From Mauremys mutica (taxonomy: Eukaryota > Chordata > Testudines > Geoemydidae), in assembly GCF_020497125.1 (NCBI RefSeq), contig NC_059072.1, positions 304,128,781 through 304,192,780 of the forward strand: a DNA stretch of 64,000 nt. The letters run 5' to 3'. The translations under genes were made by a program, and so were the position numbers. The notes under the pieces are model-generated. The model did no database searches, was not told the origin of the DNA, and saw only the letters and a list, made by a program, of their open reading frames with translations. This document shows, in pieces, positions 35,081-47,036 of this stretch (position 1 is the first letter of the stretch; each line of letters starts with the position of its first letter).

Positions 35081-35413
35081 CAGGGTTTCTCAAACAGGGG
35101 TCACCACTTGTGTAGCGAAAGTCCCTGGTGGACCAGGCCAGTGTATTTACCTGCCCCGTCTGCAGGTCCAGCTGATCGCGGCTCTCAGTGGCCGTGGTTC
35201 GCTGCTCCGGGCCAATGGGAGCTGCTGGAAGCGGCGTGGGCCGAGGGACTTATTGGTTGCCGCTTCCAGCAACTCCCATTGGCCCGGAGCAGCGATCCGC
35301 GGCCAGTGGGAGCCACGATCAGCCAGACCTGTGGACGGGGCGGGTAAACACACCGGCCCGCCCAGCCAAGGGCTTTCCCTACACAAGCAGCGACCCCTGT
35401 TTGCGAAACCCTG
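35081..35413. mobile_element. Palindromic hAT-type MITE with paired CCAAT motifs, copy 2
   Basis: An exact 8-bp TSD, CTCTAAAG (35073-35080 and 35414-35421), flanks it. The ends are CAGGGTTTCTCAAACAGGGG and its inverse. It shares its fold-back interior, including GGGCCAATGGGAG facing CTCCCATTGGCCC, with the element at 7,627, but its outermost terminus differs. Confidence 0.9.
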
Positions 35414-35959
35414 CTCTAAAGTTTTACATTGTTTTATTTTTGAATGCAGGTTTTTTTAAACATTATTCTACATTTGTAAATTAAACTTTCATGATAAAGC
35501 GATTGCACTACAGTACTTGCACTGGGGGAATTGAAAAATATTATTTCTTTTGTTTATTACAGTGCAAATATTTGTAATAAAAAATATAAACTGAGCACTG
35601 TACACTTTGTATTCTGTGTTGTAATTGAAATCAATATATTTGAAAATGTAGAAAACATCCAAAAATATTTAAATAAATGTATTCTATTATTGTCTAACAG
35701 TACAATTAATCACACAATTAATTGTGATTGATTTTTTTAATTGCGTGATTAATCGCAATTAATTATTTTAATTGCTTGACAGCCCTAGTTTGTACTCGTT
35801 ATTTGATCCTGCAGGAGTTCATTACATAGCCTTGGAATCGCCCCAGAGAAAGCTGCATCTCCTGCACAAATGAACTTTATCCTTGAGGTAGATATCCCAT
35901 TGTTCCACAGAAGTAGAATTGTCAACAATGGTCCTTGTCCCAGACCTCTATGTGATTTT

Positions 35960-36630
35960 TCTTTTTTTAGAAATTCCAGGAATTCCATTGGGAGTCTTGC
36001 AGATGAGGACTGAAACCTTGAATTTGACATACTATTCTGTGGAAAGTGTAAAGAGTTTTGAGAAGGTTGGTCAGTTTTGATGTGCTCATGGAAGCCCATG
36101 TCACTGAGGAGGTGTGTTGCGCCATTCTGTACAAGTTTAATTTCCTGAGCTCTGACAGTTTCACACCCAGGTAGAGTCCATCGCTGTAGTCCAGTGAGGA
36201 GGTAAAAAAGGCATGTATTACTGAGGCCTGGTCATCATCTACCATGATGAAGAAGTGCAGTTACAAGAAGACAGGCACAGATGCTATAAAGTGCTACTTG
36301 GGATGCTGCTATGTGAGTCTGGCATCATTGAGGAATCCAGGAGCAATCCTAAATTGCTGGATGACCTGCCCAATAACAGGTGTGCATCTTCAATCACAGG
36401 TGACTGTATTGTGGTGGCAAACTCCACCAAGTGTTTTCTTCAGCTATCCAGCATACCATGTCTTGCTCAGGTTTGAACTTCAGGTAGCTGTTCCTCATCC
36501 ATGAGCTCATGTTGGCCAAGCACTGGGTTAGTTTTGTGACAGTGATGTTGTCAGATGCAGAGGAGGTCAATATTTTTTTGAAAGAAAAGTTTTTTCTGTT
36601 GAAAAATAACCTTGTTTTCAAAAACAAACT
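35960..36630 (-). pseudogene. L2-like LINE reverse transcriptase relic
   Basis: Minus-strand frames carry LTQCLANMSSWMRNSYLKFK (36.5 kb), like the L2-type block after the catalytic box, and then HAFFTSSLDYSDGLYLGV (36.2 kb), like the downstream LDYCNxLYxGL block. Order and strand are consistent, with frameshifts between. It is old, and no endonuclease was seen. Confidence 0.65.
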
Positions 36631-36639
36631 TTTAGTATT

Positions 36640-38578
36640 TTTTTTTTAAATTTAATACATTTTTAATCACAAATCATTATCAAAAATATTATTCAAACCA
36701 GGTTTTCAGCAAACAAAATCAATTGATAATCACGTGGATGACTTTAACAACTTGGGGAAAAAATCTGGGGAAAAATAAAAAATTGGTGCTTTTTGAGCAC
36801 TTTTAAATGAAAACAACTTTGAATTTTCGAATGTTTCACAAACATATGTTCATTTTTTGGATCTTGTCAAGTCCTATGTTGTGGACAACGTAGCTTTGTG
36901 TTGTGACCCCTACAGAGCAGCATTACCCCAATTACAGAACTTCCTCACCTGTAAAACTGCTTTAATAGGGAAGTGGACTGTCAATCACAAATATGTATCT
37001 TACCCAGCAGAAGGTTTGTATTATCCCACACACTATTGAGTACTGCTGAGTAAGAAGAAATCAGGTGTCCTTAGATTTGCCAAAAGGCTGAGGATATCTG
37101 CCACCTAAACTTTTCTGAGTAACATTGACTTCTGAATATATTGTTAAAATATTGCATAAAATCATTTTGTATTACGCAGCATGTCATGAGTTAGCAAATG
37201 CAGAAACACATGACCGCTTTTCTTTGTTTACAGTCTGCCAAGACTGACGTTGGCTTTTTCTCCTCCAACTGCTGTTTATCTGAAATACCATGTTGGATGA
37301 AAGCTTCTGTGATGCAATTGTTATGCATATTTGGCAGACAGTCAAAAGATAACCGCCTACTTTTCAAATCTCTTGTCATTGTTGAAAAGTACTATACAGT
37401 AGTACAAAGTACTGCTATAGCACCCTCCATCTGAGACTCTTAAAGTCTTTTCATACATTCATTCATTAAACCTCATAAATCCAGCACCCTGTGAACTAGG
37501 TAGGAATTAATATCGGTATTTAGCAATGAGGAAACAGGGGGAAGTGATTAGCCTAAATCTATGTAGGAAAGCTGAGACATTGCCAGAAAGGGTTCATTTA
37601 GATTACAGATTTACATTGACTGAGGCTAACTCAAAAAGAACCCAGGACTTTTGACTCCCACTCCTGCACTCTGAACACAACACTATCCTACCTTTCTCTC
37701 CATAAACAATACAAAAGAACATTTTCTGAGCACCATGATTATTCTAATGCTATACCTACAAAACTAGTACTTGATAAAAACTTCTCCGACACAAAAGTCT
37801 CATGGGTGAGATCAAATAATCAAAATACGTATTGGCATAAAAAGCTATGCAGTTACATTGAGTGTCTGTCAGGAAGTAACTCAACACATCAAACATCGCC
37901 CCAGACTAGAGCTTCATAATAATAAATATGCAGGATTTTAGCCTGTATCCATTTGGCAATATATTCCATTTCCTTGGAGATGGGTTTGTTACATGATGCT
38001 ATTCCTGCTGTCTCTTTCCTTTCTCCCTGGAGTTCTGTACAGTTCAGTCTTTTACTAAATCTGATAATATCAGGAAATATCCTTAGATATCAGTTCACAC
38101 CTCAATGGCTCAAGGGGTTCTCTGGAGAAGGCAGATCAGCATTGTATATTGCTAATGCTATTGCAAGCATCGCAGTGCATTTTGGGAAGGAAAATATCTC
38201 TTGGCTTCAATCTCACCTGTGTCCCCACTGATTTTACGGTTGTTCCTCTCTGGGTTTCCACTGTGCTTTGTGTCTCCAAGTTCCTATTTTCTGTTTCAAT
38301 ATCTGAAGAGGCTCTGCTTGGGTTTTGCATATTTTGCTATGGCAAAGTTGTCTGCAGATGGTTACTTTTATCTGTTCTTCTCAGAGCTTATATTGTATTC
38401 TTTGTTTTTTGGCCAGCGTTTTGAGTGCTGTTAGATTTTTGCTGAAGTTATTTACCCCATTGTTCTGGAGGTTAGCATAGCTAAAGCCTGAGGGAACTAC
38501 TATGTATGAGTGGAGTGTGTTTTTAGTGAGTCTTAAACTTCTAGTGCTTTGTGACAGAGGAAGTGCTGCTTTTGCTAA
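36640..38578. other. Gene-free stretch with one MIR-like SINE relic
   Basis: At 37,490-37,580 the phrase GCAATGAGGAAACAGGGGGAAGTGATTAG recurs in the form typical of the ancient MIR core (only partly quoted: AATGAGGAAACAGGGGG). The rest shows no supported feature. Confidence 0.45.
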
Positions 38579-38711
38579 GGCCTGGTCTACACTGCATGGT
38601 TAAGTCAACGCAAGGTGGCTTTTGTCGACCTAGCTATGGATGTGCCAACAGTTAAATTTCGCTCTTGTCGATGTAACTGCCTTGCTACGCTGACTTAATA
38701 ACACCACCTCT

Positions 38712-38957
38712 ATGGTGGCATTTTCAGAAATGCTCCCAGTTCCACGCGCAGGGCCAGGTAGGCAGGCAGAGCTTCAGAGTCTCAATGCGTGGATGAGACG
38801 ATGGTGTAGAGAGGAGGGGTTCACGTTCATTAGGAACTGGGGAAACTTCTGGGATGGGAGGAGCCTATACAGGAGAGATGGGCTCCACCTAAACCAAAGT
38901 GGAACCAGACTGCTGGCGCTAAACATTAAAAAGGTTGTAGAGCAGTTTTTAAACTAG
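38712..38957 (+). pseudogene. CR1 ORF1 C-terminal part (esterase-type domain)
   Basis: 81 codons beginning at the truncation point and ending in TAG. MLPVPRAGPGR, SLNAWMRRWC and DGLHLNQSGTRLLA match the C-terminal half of CR1 ORF1. There, a SGNH-hydrolase-like domain carries the DxxH block, seen here as DGLH. The catalytic serine part is lost upstream, so it is a fragment. Confidence 0.75.
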
Positions 38958-38992
38958 GAGATGGGGGAAAGCCGACTGCTGCAGAGGAGCGT

Positions 38993-41968
38993 GTGGATCG
39001 GACACAGACTTCTCTTAGGGGAGAGTCTAATGATAGAGAATCTCCAGGTTATAGTCAGGAGCAGAGGACTGAAAAGTATAATGTAAGGGCCGGATCAGAT
39101 GATAAACAGTCACATAAAAAAGAATCTGGCACATCAGAAAAAGGCAGGCTAATAAACAGGGAAAAGTTTTTAAAGTGCTTGTACACAAATGCCAGAAGTC
39201 TAAATAATAAGATGGGTGAACTAGAGTGCCTTGTGATAAAGGAGGATATAGATATAATAGGCATCACAGAAACCTGGTGGACTGAGAGCAACCAATGGGA
39301 CACAATCATTCCGGGGTACAAAATATATCGGAAGGACAGAACAGGTCGTGCAGGGGGAGGAGTGGCACTATATGTGAAAGAAAGTGTAGATTCAAATGAA
39401 GTAAAAATCGTAAGCGAATCCACATGTTCCATAGAGTCTCTATGGATAGAAATTTCATGCTCTAGTAAAAATATAACATTAGGGATCTATTATCGACCAC
39501 CTGACCTGGACAGTAATAGTGATGATGAAATCCTAAGGGAAATTAGGGAGGCTATCAAAATTAAGAACCCAATAATAGTGGGGGATTTCAATTATCCCCA
39601 TATTGACTGGGAACATTTCACTTCAGGACGAAATGCAGAGATAAAATTTCTTGATACTTTAAATGACTGCTTCATGGAGCAGCTGGTACAGGAACCCACA
39701 AGGGGAGAGGCAACTCTAGATTTAATCCTGAGTGGAGCGCAGGAGCTGGTCCAAGAGGTAACTATAGCAGGACCGCTTGGAAATAGTGACCATAATACAA
39801 TAGCATTCAACATCCCTGTGGTGGGAAGAACACCTCAACTGCCCAACACTGTGGCATTTAATTTCAAAAGGGGGAACTATACAAAAATGAGGGGGTTAGT
39901 TAGACAAAAGTTAAAAGGTACAGTGACTAAAGTGAAATCCCTGCAAGTTGCATGGGCCCTTTTTAAAGACACCATAATAGAGGCCCAACTTCAATGTATA
40001 CCCCAAATTAAGAAAAACAGTGAAAGAACTAAAAAAGAGCCACCGTGGCTTAACAACCATGTAAAAGAAGCAGTGAGAGATAAAAAGACTTCCTTTAAAA
40101 AGTGGAAGTCAAATCCTAGTGAGGCAAATAGAAAGGAGCACAAACACTGCCAACTTAAATGCAAGAGTGTAATAAGAAAAGCCAAAGAGGAGTTTGAAGA
40201 ACAGCTAGCCAAAAACTCCAAAGGTAATAACAAAATGTTTTTTAAGTACATCAGAAGCAGGAAGCCTGCTAAACAACCAGTGGGGCTCCTTGATGATCAA
40301 AATACAAAAGGAGCGCTTAAAGACGATAAAGTCATTGCGGAGAAATTAAATGGATTCTTTGCTTCAGTCTTCACGGCTGAGGATGTTAGGGAGATTCCCA
40401 AACCTGAGCTGGCTTTTGTAGGTGACAAATCTGAGGAACTGTCACAGATTGAAGTGTCACTAGAGGAGGTTTTGGAATTAATTGATAAGCTCAACATTAA
40501 CAAGTCACCGGGACCAGATGGCATTCACCCAAGAGTTCTGAAAGAACTCAAATGTGAAGTTGCGGAACTATTAACTAAGGTTTGTAACCTGTCCTTTAAA
40601 TCGGCTTCGGTACCCAATGACTGGAAGTTAGCTAATGTAACGCCAATATTTAAAAAGGGCTCTAGGGGTGATCCCGGCAATTACAGACTGGTAAGTCTAA
40701 CGTCGGTACCGGGCAAATTAGTTGAAACAATAGTAAAGAATAAAATTGTCAGACACATAGATAAACATAAACTCTTGAGCAATAGTCAACATGGTTTCTG
40801 TAAAGGGAAATCGTGTCTTACTAATCTATTAGAATTCTTTGAAAGGGTCAACAAACATGTGGACAAGGGATATCCGGTGGACATAGTGTACTTGGATTTC
40901 CAGAAAGCCTTTGACAAGGTCCCTCACCAAAGGCTCTTACGTAAATTAAGCTGTCATGGGATAAAAGGGAAGGTCCTTTCATGGATTGAGAACTGGTTAA
41001 AGGACAGGGAACAAAGGGTAGGAATTAATGGTAAATTCTCAGAATGGAGAGGGGTAACTAGTGGTGTTCCCCAAGGGTCAGTCCTCGGACCAATCCTATT
41101 CAATTTATTCATAAATGATCTGGAGAAAGGGGTAAACAGTGAGGTGGCCAAGTTTGCAGATGATACTAAACTTCTCAAGATAGTTAAGACCAAAGCAGAT
41201 TGTGAAGAACTTCAAAAAGATCTCACAAAACTAAGTGATTGGGCAACAAAATGGCAAATGAAATTTAATGTGGATAAATGTAAAGTAATGCACATTGGAA
41301 AAAATAACCCCAACTATACATACAACATGATGGGGGCTAACTTAGCTACAACGAGTCAGGAAAAAGATCTTGGCGTCATCGTGGATAGTTCTCTGAAGAT
41401 GTCCACGCAGTGTGCAGAGGCGGTCAAAAAAGCAAATAGGATGTTAGGAATCATTAAAAAGGGGATAGAGAATAAGACTGAGAATATATTATTGCCCTTA
41501 TATAAATCCATGGTACGCCCACATCTCGAATAATGTGTACAGATGTGGTCTCCTCACCTCAAAAAAGATATTCTAGCATTAGAAAAGGTTCAGAAAAGAG
41601 CAACTAAAATGATTAGGGGTTTAGAGAGGGTCCCATACGAGGAAAGATTAAAGAGGCTAGGACTCTTCAGCTTGGAAAAGAGAAGACTAAGGGGGGACAT
41701 GATAGAGGTATATAAAATCATGAGTGATGTTGAGAAAGTGGATAAGGAAAAGTTATTTACTTATTCCCATAATACAAGAACTAGGGGTCACCAAATGAAA
41801 TTAATAGGCAGCAGGTTTAAAACAAATAAAAGAAAGTTCTTCTTCACGCAGCGCACAGTCAACTTGTGGAACTCCTTACCTGAGGAGGTTGTGAAGGCTA
41901 GGACTATAACAATGTTTAAAAGGGGACTGGATAAATTCATGGTGGCTAAGTCCATAAATGGCTATTAG
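38993..41968 (+). pseudogene. CR1 ORF2: endonuclease and reverse transcriptase, one stop codon
   Basis: Open from about 38,993 (no ATG; GTG at that point) to a single TAA at 41,531-41,533, then open again to 41,968. The AP-endonuclease has CLYTNARSLNNK, ITETWW (residues 91-96), GGGVALYV, IYYRPP, GDFNYPHIDW and SDH (265-267). The RT has NKSPGPDGIHPR, DIVYLDFQKAFDKVPH, SGVPQGSVLGPILFNLFIND and an intact FADD (721-724). The thumb and tail include [14 protein letters not shown] and [11 protein letters not shown]. In place of the usual P in NYRPVSL there is an L (NYRLVSL). The stop replaces a tyrosine position seen in other copies (LEYC). The product would cut target DNA and copy its own RNA in the nucleus. 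Confidence 0.88.
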
Positions 41969-42550
41969 CCAGAATGGGTAAGAATGGTGTCCCTAGCCTC
42001 TGTTCGTCAGGGGATGGAGATGGATGGCAGGAAAGAGATCACTTGATCATTGCCTGTTAAATTCACTCCCTCTGGGGCACCTGGCATTGGCCACTGTCGG
42101 TAGACAGATACTGGGCTAGATGGACCTTTGGTCTGACCCGGTACGGCCTTTCTTATGTTCACCTCCCTGAGCAGTGTAGAGTCAAGGTCAATATAGTCAG
42201 GTCAACGCAGTGTCACTGCAGACACTGAATTACAACAATTGTTATTGGCCTCCAGGAGCTTTCCCATAATGCCCCATCCTGACTGCTCTGGTCACCATTT
42301 TGAACTCTTCTGCCCAAGTGGTGAGGGAACTGCCATCCCCTTTAAAGCCCCATGAATTTTTTAAAATTCCTTTTCCTGGTTGCCCGGTTTGTCAAGAATA
42401 CTTAGCAACTCTTGAGCACACCTAGCAACTGTCCAGCTGCCCATGCCAGCTATATACTGCAGACACACTCCTGTCTGGAGTACACAGAAGGTGGTGGATC
42501 TCCCAGCTCCGATCCAGGTGTAGAAACGTCAACATCTACAAGCAGATTGC

Positions 42551-42907
42551 TTGGGGCATGGGGGAGAAGGGCTACAAGAGGGACCAGCAGCAATACTGTG
42601 TGAAAGCCAAGGAGCTGTGGCAGGCACACCAGAAGGCCAGAGAGGCCAACAATTGATCTGGTGCAGAGCCACAGACCTGCTGCTTTTACAAAGAGCTGCA
42701 TGCCATACTTGGAGGAGGCCCCATCCTCACCCCCAAGAACTCCGGGGATACTTGGAGGAGTCCGAGTCAGAAGTCCCTGCCACAAACAGCGAGGAGGAGG
42801 TGTTGGATGAGGAAGAGGAGGAGCATTATGGGGGACAGGTGACCAGGGGATCCAGCTGCGCAGTGAGCCAGGATATATTTTTGACTCCAGCTCAGTCTTA
42901 CAGCTGA
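42551..42907 (+). pseudogene. Harbinger MYB/SANT-like protein fragment
   Basis: The frame containing GYKRDQQQYCVKAKELWQ, then AHQKAREANN, then (after an in-frame TGA) CCFYKELHAILGG is the C-terminal part of the MYB-like DNA-binding partner of PIF/Harbinger transposase. An acidic stretch follows (EEEVLDEEEEE in another frame). The N-terminal tryptophan helices are missing or decayed. It is probably a passenger of the Harbinger element rather than a host gene. Confidence 0.65.
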
Positions 42908-43814
42908 GCATAGGTGAGCCTGATGCAGGGGAAGGAACCTCTGGTAAATGTGTAGTTTGCTTTGAAATTACAGGGATGTTACCCCCAAAGTAGCATATCT
43001 GTTGATTTACTCTTTTTTACTTGTACTAGAAGAGGTAGTAAAACAACCAATAGTGGTAGAGTTGCTGTCTGCTTTTCATTCCCCTCTAGAGTTAGGCAAG
43101 GGGGTTATGTAAGCTAGGATGTCCTGTGAATCCTCCGTAGAGATCTCAATGAAGCTTTCAAGGAGGTACTCTGCAATCCACTACCCCTACCAGTGCACCC
43201 CAGGGGACATTAAATACGATCACAGCAGCACATGCACTGACTTGTGAAAGATATGGTTGGTGTAGGTATATCTGAAATAGAAATGACAGTTTTTTCCCCT
43301 TTGTAAGTTCTGTTCCCTTAATTTGTTAAGTTTTATTATGTTATACATTTCTTTTATTGCATGATTACAGAATAAAATTCTATTTTTTGAAACATAATTA
43401 ATCTTTACTAATTCACAACATATGCTGGCTGGTGCTGAGCATGTCTGACAACCACCAATTTTCTTGTTACTTCATTTTATCTCAGTACCCATAATATCCT
43501 TCTCAGATAATATTAATAGGTGCCTTGACAATGTTATATTCCTAAACACACAGCATTCACTACACAATTCATACCGTGCTGCAAGAGCAAGACCGAGTAG
43601 AGAACACTACAGCAACACACACTACTCTGTCTCACTATTAAAATGGTCTTTCAAAGCCTCCATGAGCTGTATAGCTCCTCATTGAGCTCTTCTTATAGCC
43701 CTTGTATCTAGGTGTTCAAATTCAGCAGAGAGCCACTCCACCTCTACCCTGCACGCTGGTAGAAACTTTTCCCCCTTTTCTCCAAAGACCTGTTACCTCT
43801 GTTCCCCTAAAAAC

Positions 43815-44545
43815 CAACCCGGGGTCACACTTGTATTAGTTTTATTACGATGCTGCTGTTGGATCAGATAGAAAAGAGATGGAGTTTATTCATACACGCA
43901 CACATTCACTGCATTCATACCCTCATACACCCACACACTTACACAGGCGGAGAGTTACTGGAGACAGCATGGAGGCTGAGAAGCCGAAGTGTGGTAGATC
44001 TGGTGTGTCCGCCTGCGGTCACGAATCCAGGCTGCTGAGCAGGTCAAGGAGCAGCAGCTGCTTGTGTGCTTGGCTGCTTCCTTTTGCTGGAAATGGGCGG
44101 CTCCTGTCATGTACACTGAGTTTTCCTTCTGTGTCCATCACCAAGAAGCATTCCCAGACCAGTTCCTTTCATGCATACCAGGTTCTTCTTTTCTTTACAG
44201 GAGTTCATGATTGCCTTCTCAGGGCTGATTATATCATACACACCTGGCTCCTGACTCCGGGGTCCTTGCAGTTTCTCTCTGCCCAGTCCCACATACACTC
44301 CCTTGTTCACACTCCCTTATCTTCCCCACACACTCCCTTGTTCACACTCTCTCTGATTGCGTGATGGGATATTACACAGCTTGGAAGTTCATACAAGTGG
44401 TAACTTGAAAAGGTTACAGAGCTTACAAAGGGTACAAAACTTAAAAGGCTAACAATAACTGAAATTACAAAGTCTGCAAAAAGGTTGCAGAACTTAATGA
44501 CACAAGTTACAGATCTTACAATCACATTTTAGTGGAGGCTTTACA
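43815..44545. repeat. Unclassified insert in the Harbinger transposase
   Basis: Not Harbinger and not CR1. It has CACACA-rich parts and a run of TTACAAAG-like phrases near 44,400-44,480. It could be an LTR-derived piece brought in before or with the CR1 that follows. No coding similarity was recognised. Confidence 0.35.
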
Positions 44546-45878
44546 TAACAAGACCAGTCAGCTTAACTTCTGTACCCGGAAAGATAATGGAGCAAATAAT
44601 TAAGCAAGCAGTTTGCAAACACCTAGAAGATAATAAGGTGATAAATAACAGTCCGCATGGACTTGTCAAGAACAAATCGTGTCAAACCAACCTGACAGCT
44701 TTCTTTGACAGGGTAACAAGCCTTGTGGATAAGCGGGAAGTGGTAGATGTGGTATATCTTGACTTTAGTAAGGCTTTTGATACTGTCTTGCATGACCTTT
44801 TCATAAACAAACTAGGGAAATACAACCTAGATGGAGCTACTATAAGGTGGGTGCATAACTGGTTGGAGAATCATTCCCAGAGAGTAGTTATCAGTGGTTC
44901 ACAGTCATGCTGGAAGGGCATAACGAGTGGGGTCCCGCAGGAATTGGTTCTGGGTCTGGTTCTGTTCAATATCTTCACCAATGATTTAGATAATGGCATA
45001 GAGAGTACACTTATAAAGTTTGCAGATGATACCAAGCTGGGAGGGGTTGCAAGTGCTTTGAAGGATAGGATTAAAATAAAAAATGATCTGGACAAACTGG
45101 AGAAATGGTCTGAAGTAAATAGGATGAAATTCAATAAGGACAAATGCAAAGTACTCCACTTTGGAAGGAACAATCAGTTGCCCACATACAAAATGGGAAA
45201 TGACTGCTTAGGAAGGAGTACTGCGGAAAAAGATCTGGGGGTCATAGTGTATCACAGACTAAATATGAGTCAACAACAAATATCATCCTGGGATGTATTA
45301 GCGGGAGTATTGTAAGCAAGACACAAGAAGTAATTCTTTCACTGTACTCCGTGCTGATTAGGCCTCAGCCGGAGTATTGTGTCTAGTTCTGGGTGCCAAA
45401 TTTCAGGAAAGATGTGGACAAATTGGAAAAAGTCCAGAGAAGAGCAACAAAAATGATTAAAGGTCTAGAAAACATGGTCTATGAGGGAAGATTGAAAAAA
45501 ATGTGTTTGTTTAGTCTGGAGAAGAGAAGACTGAGAGGGGACATGATAACAGTTTTCAACTACATAAAAGGCTGTTACAAGAAGGAGGGAGAAAAATTGT
45601 TCTTCTTAACCTCTGAGGATAGGACAAGAAGTAATGGGTTTAAATTGCAGCAAGGGAGGTTTAAGTTGGACATTAGGAAAAACTTCCTGTCAGAGTGGTT
45701 AAGCACTGGAATAAATTGCCTAGGGAGGTTGTGGAATCTCCATCATTTGGGAATTTTAAGAACAAGTTGGACAAACACCTGTCAGGGATGGTCTAAATAA
45801 TACTTAGTCCTGCCTTGAGTGCAGGGGACTGGACTAGATGACCTCTCGAGGTTCCTTCCAGTTCTGTGATTCACAGAT
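44546..45878 (+). mobile_element. Older CR1 LINE, 5'-truncated within the RT domain
   Basis: The frame 44,587-45,315 has the RT palm: NSPHGLVKNKSCQTNL, VVDVVYLDFSKAFDTV, SGVPQELVLGLVLFNIF and KFADDTKLGG with an intact catalytic FADD. After a frameshift near 45,280 and a stop near 45,390 it continues to 45,800 ([13 protein letters not shown]). The 3' tail, GACTGGACTAGATGACCTCT, ends at about 45,878. This subfamily is closer to the bird-type CR1 than the copy at 38.7 kb. The SGVPQG motif reads SGVPQE here. Confidence 0.85.
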
Positions 45879-46466
45879 ACTATGCAGGATACAGCAGGCA
45901 GCTTTAACCATTGGGATATTTTTTTCACTACGGTCCAATCTCTTGAGTTAAACATCACCAGCGACTCTTCAAACAACCAAAGGCACATTCAACTGCCATT
46001 CTACACCTTCTGATCCTGTAGTTGAACTCCTGGGTACTGTCATGGTGGGCAGTGTATGGATTCATGAGCCAGGGGAGCCAGGTGTAGGTGGGGTTTCCCA
46101 GGATCACTATTGGCATTTCACTATCCCCAATGGTAATCCACCAGTTGGGAAAGAAAGTCCCTCTTGCAGCTTTCTGAACAGTTCTGTGTTCTTAAAGATG
46201 CGCACATCATGCACCTTCCCTGACCAGCCCACACTGATGTCAGTAAGGCAGTGCTGGCATTACCATAGAAAAATAGCCCCTTCTGTTCATGAACTCTGTG
46301 GCAAGATGATCTGGTGCTAAAATAGGGGTATGGATGCCATATATCACCCTCCCCCCCCGCCCAGTTTGGGAAGCCCATTGCTGCAAAACCATCCACTAAG
46401 TCTTGCCCAGAATTACAGTCCTTTGTAGCAGGAGGTGATTACTGGCTGTGTACACTTGCATCACAG

Positions 46467-47036
46467 TAGGGTGACCATATTTCCCAAAGGGAAAATGGGA
46501 CACTGCGTGGGGCTGGTCTGAGTCCCATCCCTCAGCCACTTGCCCAAGCCCCCTCCTGGTGGGTCTGGCTCCAGCCGCTTGCCCAAGCCCTCGACCCTTC
46601 AGAGCTGGCCCCAGCTGCTCGCCCGACACCCTCCCCCGAGTGGGACTGTTGCTGGTCGCTTGAGTGCGCTCCCTCCTCCCGCGAGGCTGTCGCTGGTCAC
46701 TCAAACTGTGCTGGCCCCACTCTCTAGGCTCTTGCTGGTCGCTCAAACCCTACCTGCCCCCTGCACACTGAAACCCTTCCTTCCTCTTCCCCCACCAGAG
46801 CCCTGCCTCCCCTGCTGAATGGGGCTGGCATCTCTGTTCGCCGCCCCCGCCACGGTCCTCCTCACTGTACCCCACATTTTGGCAAAAGTGGGCATTTGTC
46901 CCATTTGCTCTTGCCAACCAATCAAGTTAGCAAGAGCAAATGGGATAAATGCCCACTTTTGCCAAAAAAGTCAGGACAGCCGGGACAGGGCTTAAAAAAG
47001 GGACTGTCCTGGCCAAAATGGGACATATGGTCACCC
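46467..47036. mobile_element. MITE with TAGGGTGACCATAT / ATATGGTCACCC ends
   Basis: 570 bp inside the Harbinger transposase. Its inverted ends are related to the short TAGGGTGACCAG MITEs but it has a different GC-rich interior (TTGCCCAAGCC and CTCGCTGGTCGCTC phrases). No clean TSD was seen. Confidence 0.65.

Larger units (their letters stand above)
33273..35787 (+). mobile_element. Fold-back hAT element retaining part of a transposase
   Basis: An exact 8-bp TSD, GTTTGTAC (33265-33272 and 35788-35795), flanks it. The left 600 bp is the inverted copy of the right arm, including the sequence that encodes the transposase C-terminus. Between the arms is a plus-strand transposase remnant. A SINE (34,434) and two MITEs (34,724 and 35,081) have inserted into it. 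It is the same family as 10,654. Confidence 0.85.
38711..42159 (+). mobile_element. CR1 LINE, 5'-truncated in ORF1, with nearly intact ORF2
   Basis: Starts inside ORF1 and ends at TTCTTATGTTC, the CR1 3' end. CACCTC on both sides (38,705-38,710 and 42,160-42,165) may be a 6-bp TSD. It sits inside a Harbinger element whose sequence resumes right after it. It has the best-preserved coding sequence of the CR1 copies here and so is the youngest by that measure. Confidence 0.88.

Noticed and set aside
36857..37434. Short plus-strand frames of 60-78 codons
   Set aside because: No splice signals, conserved motif or start context; expected by chance in AT-rich DNA.
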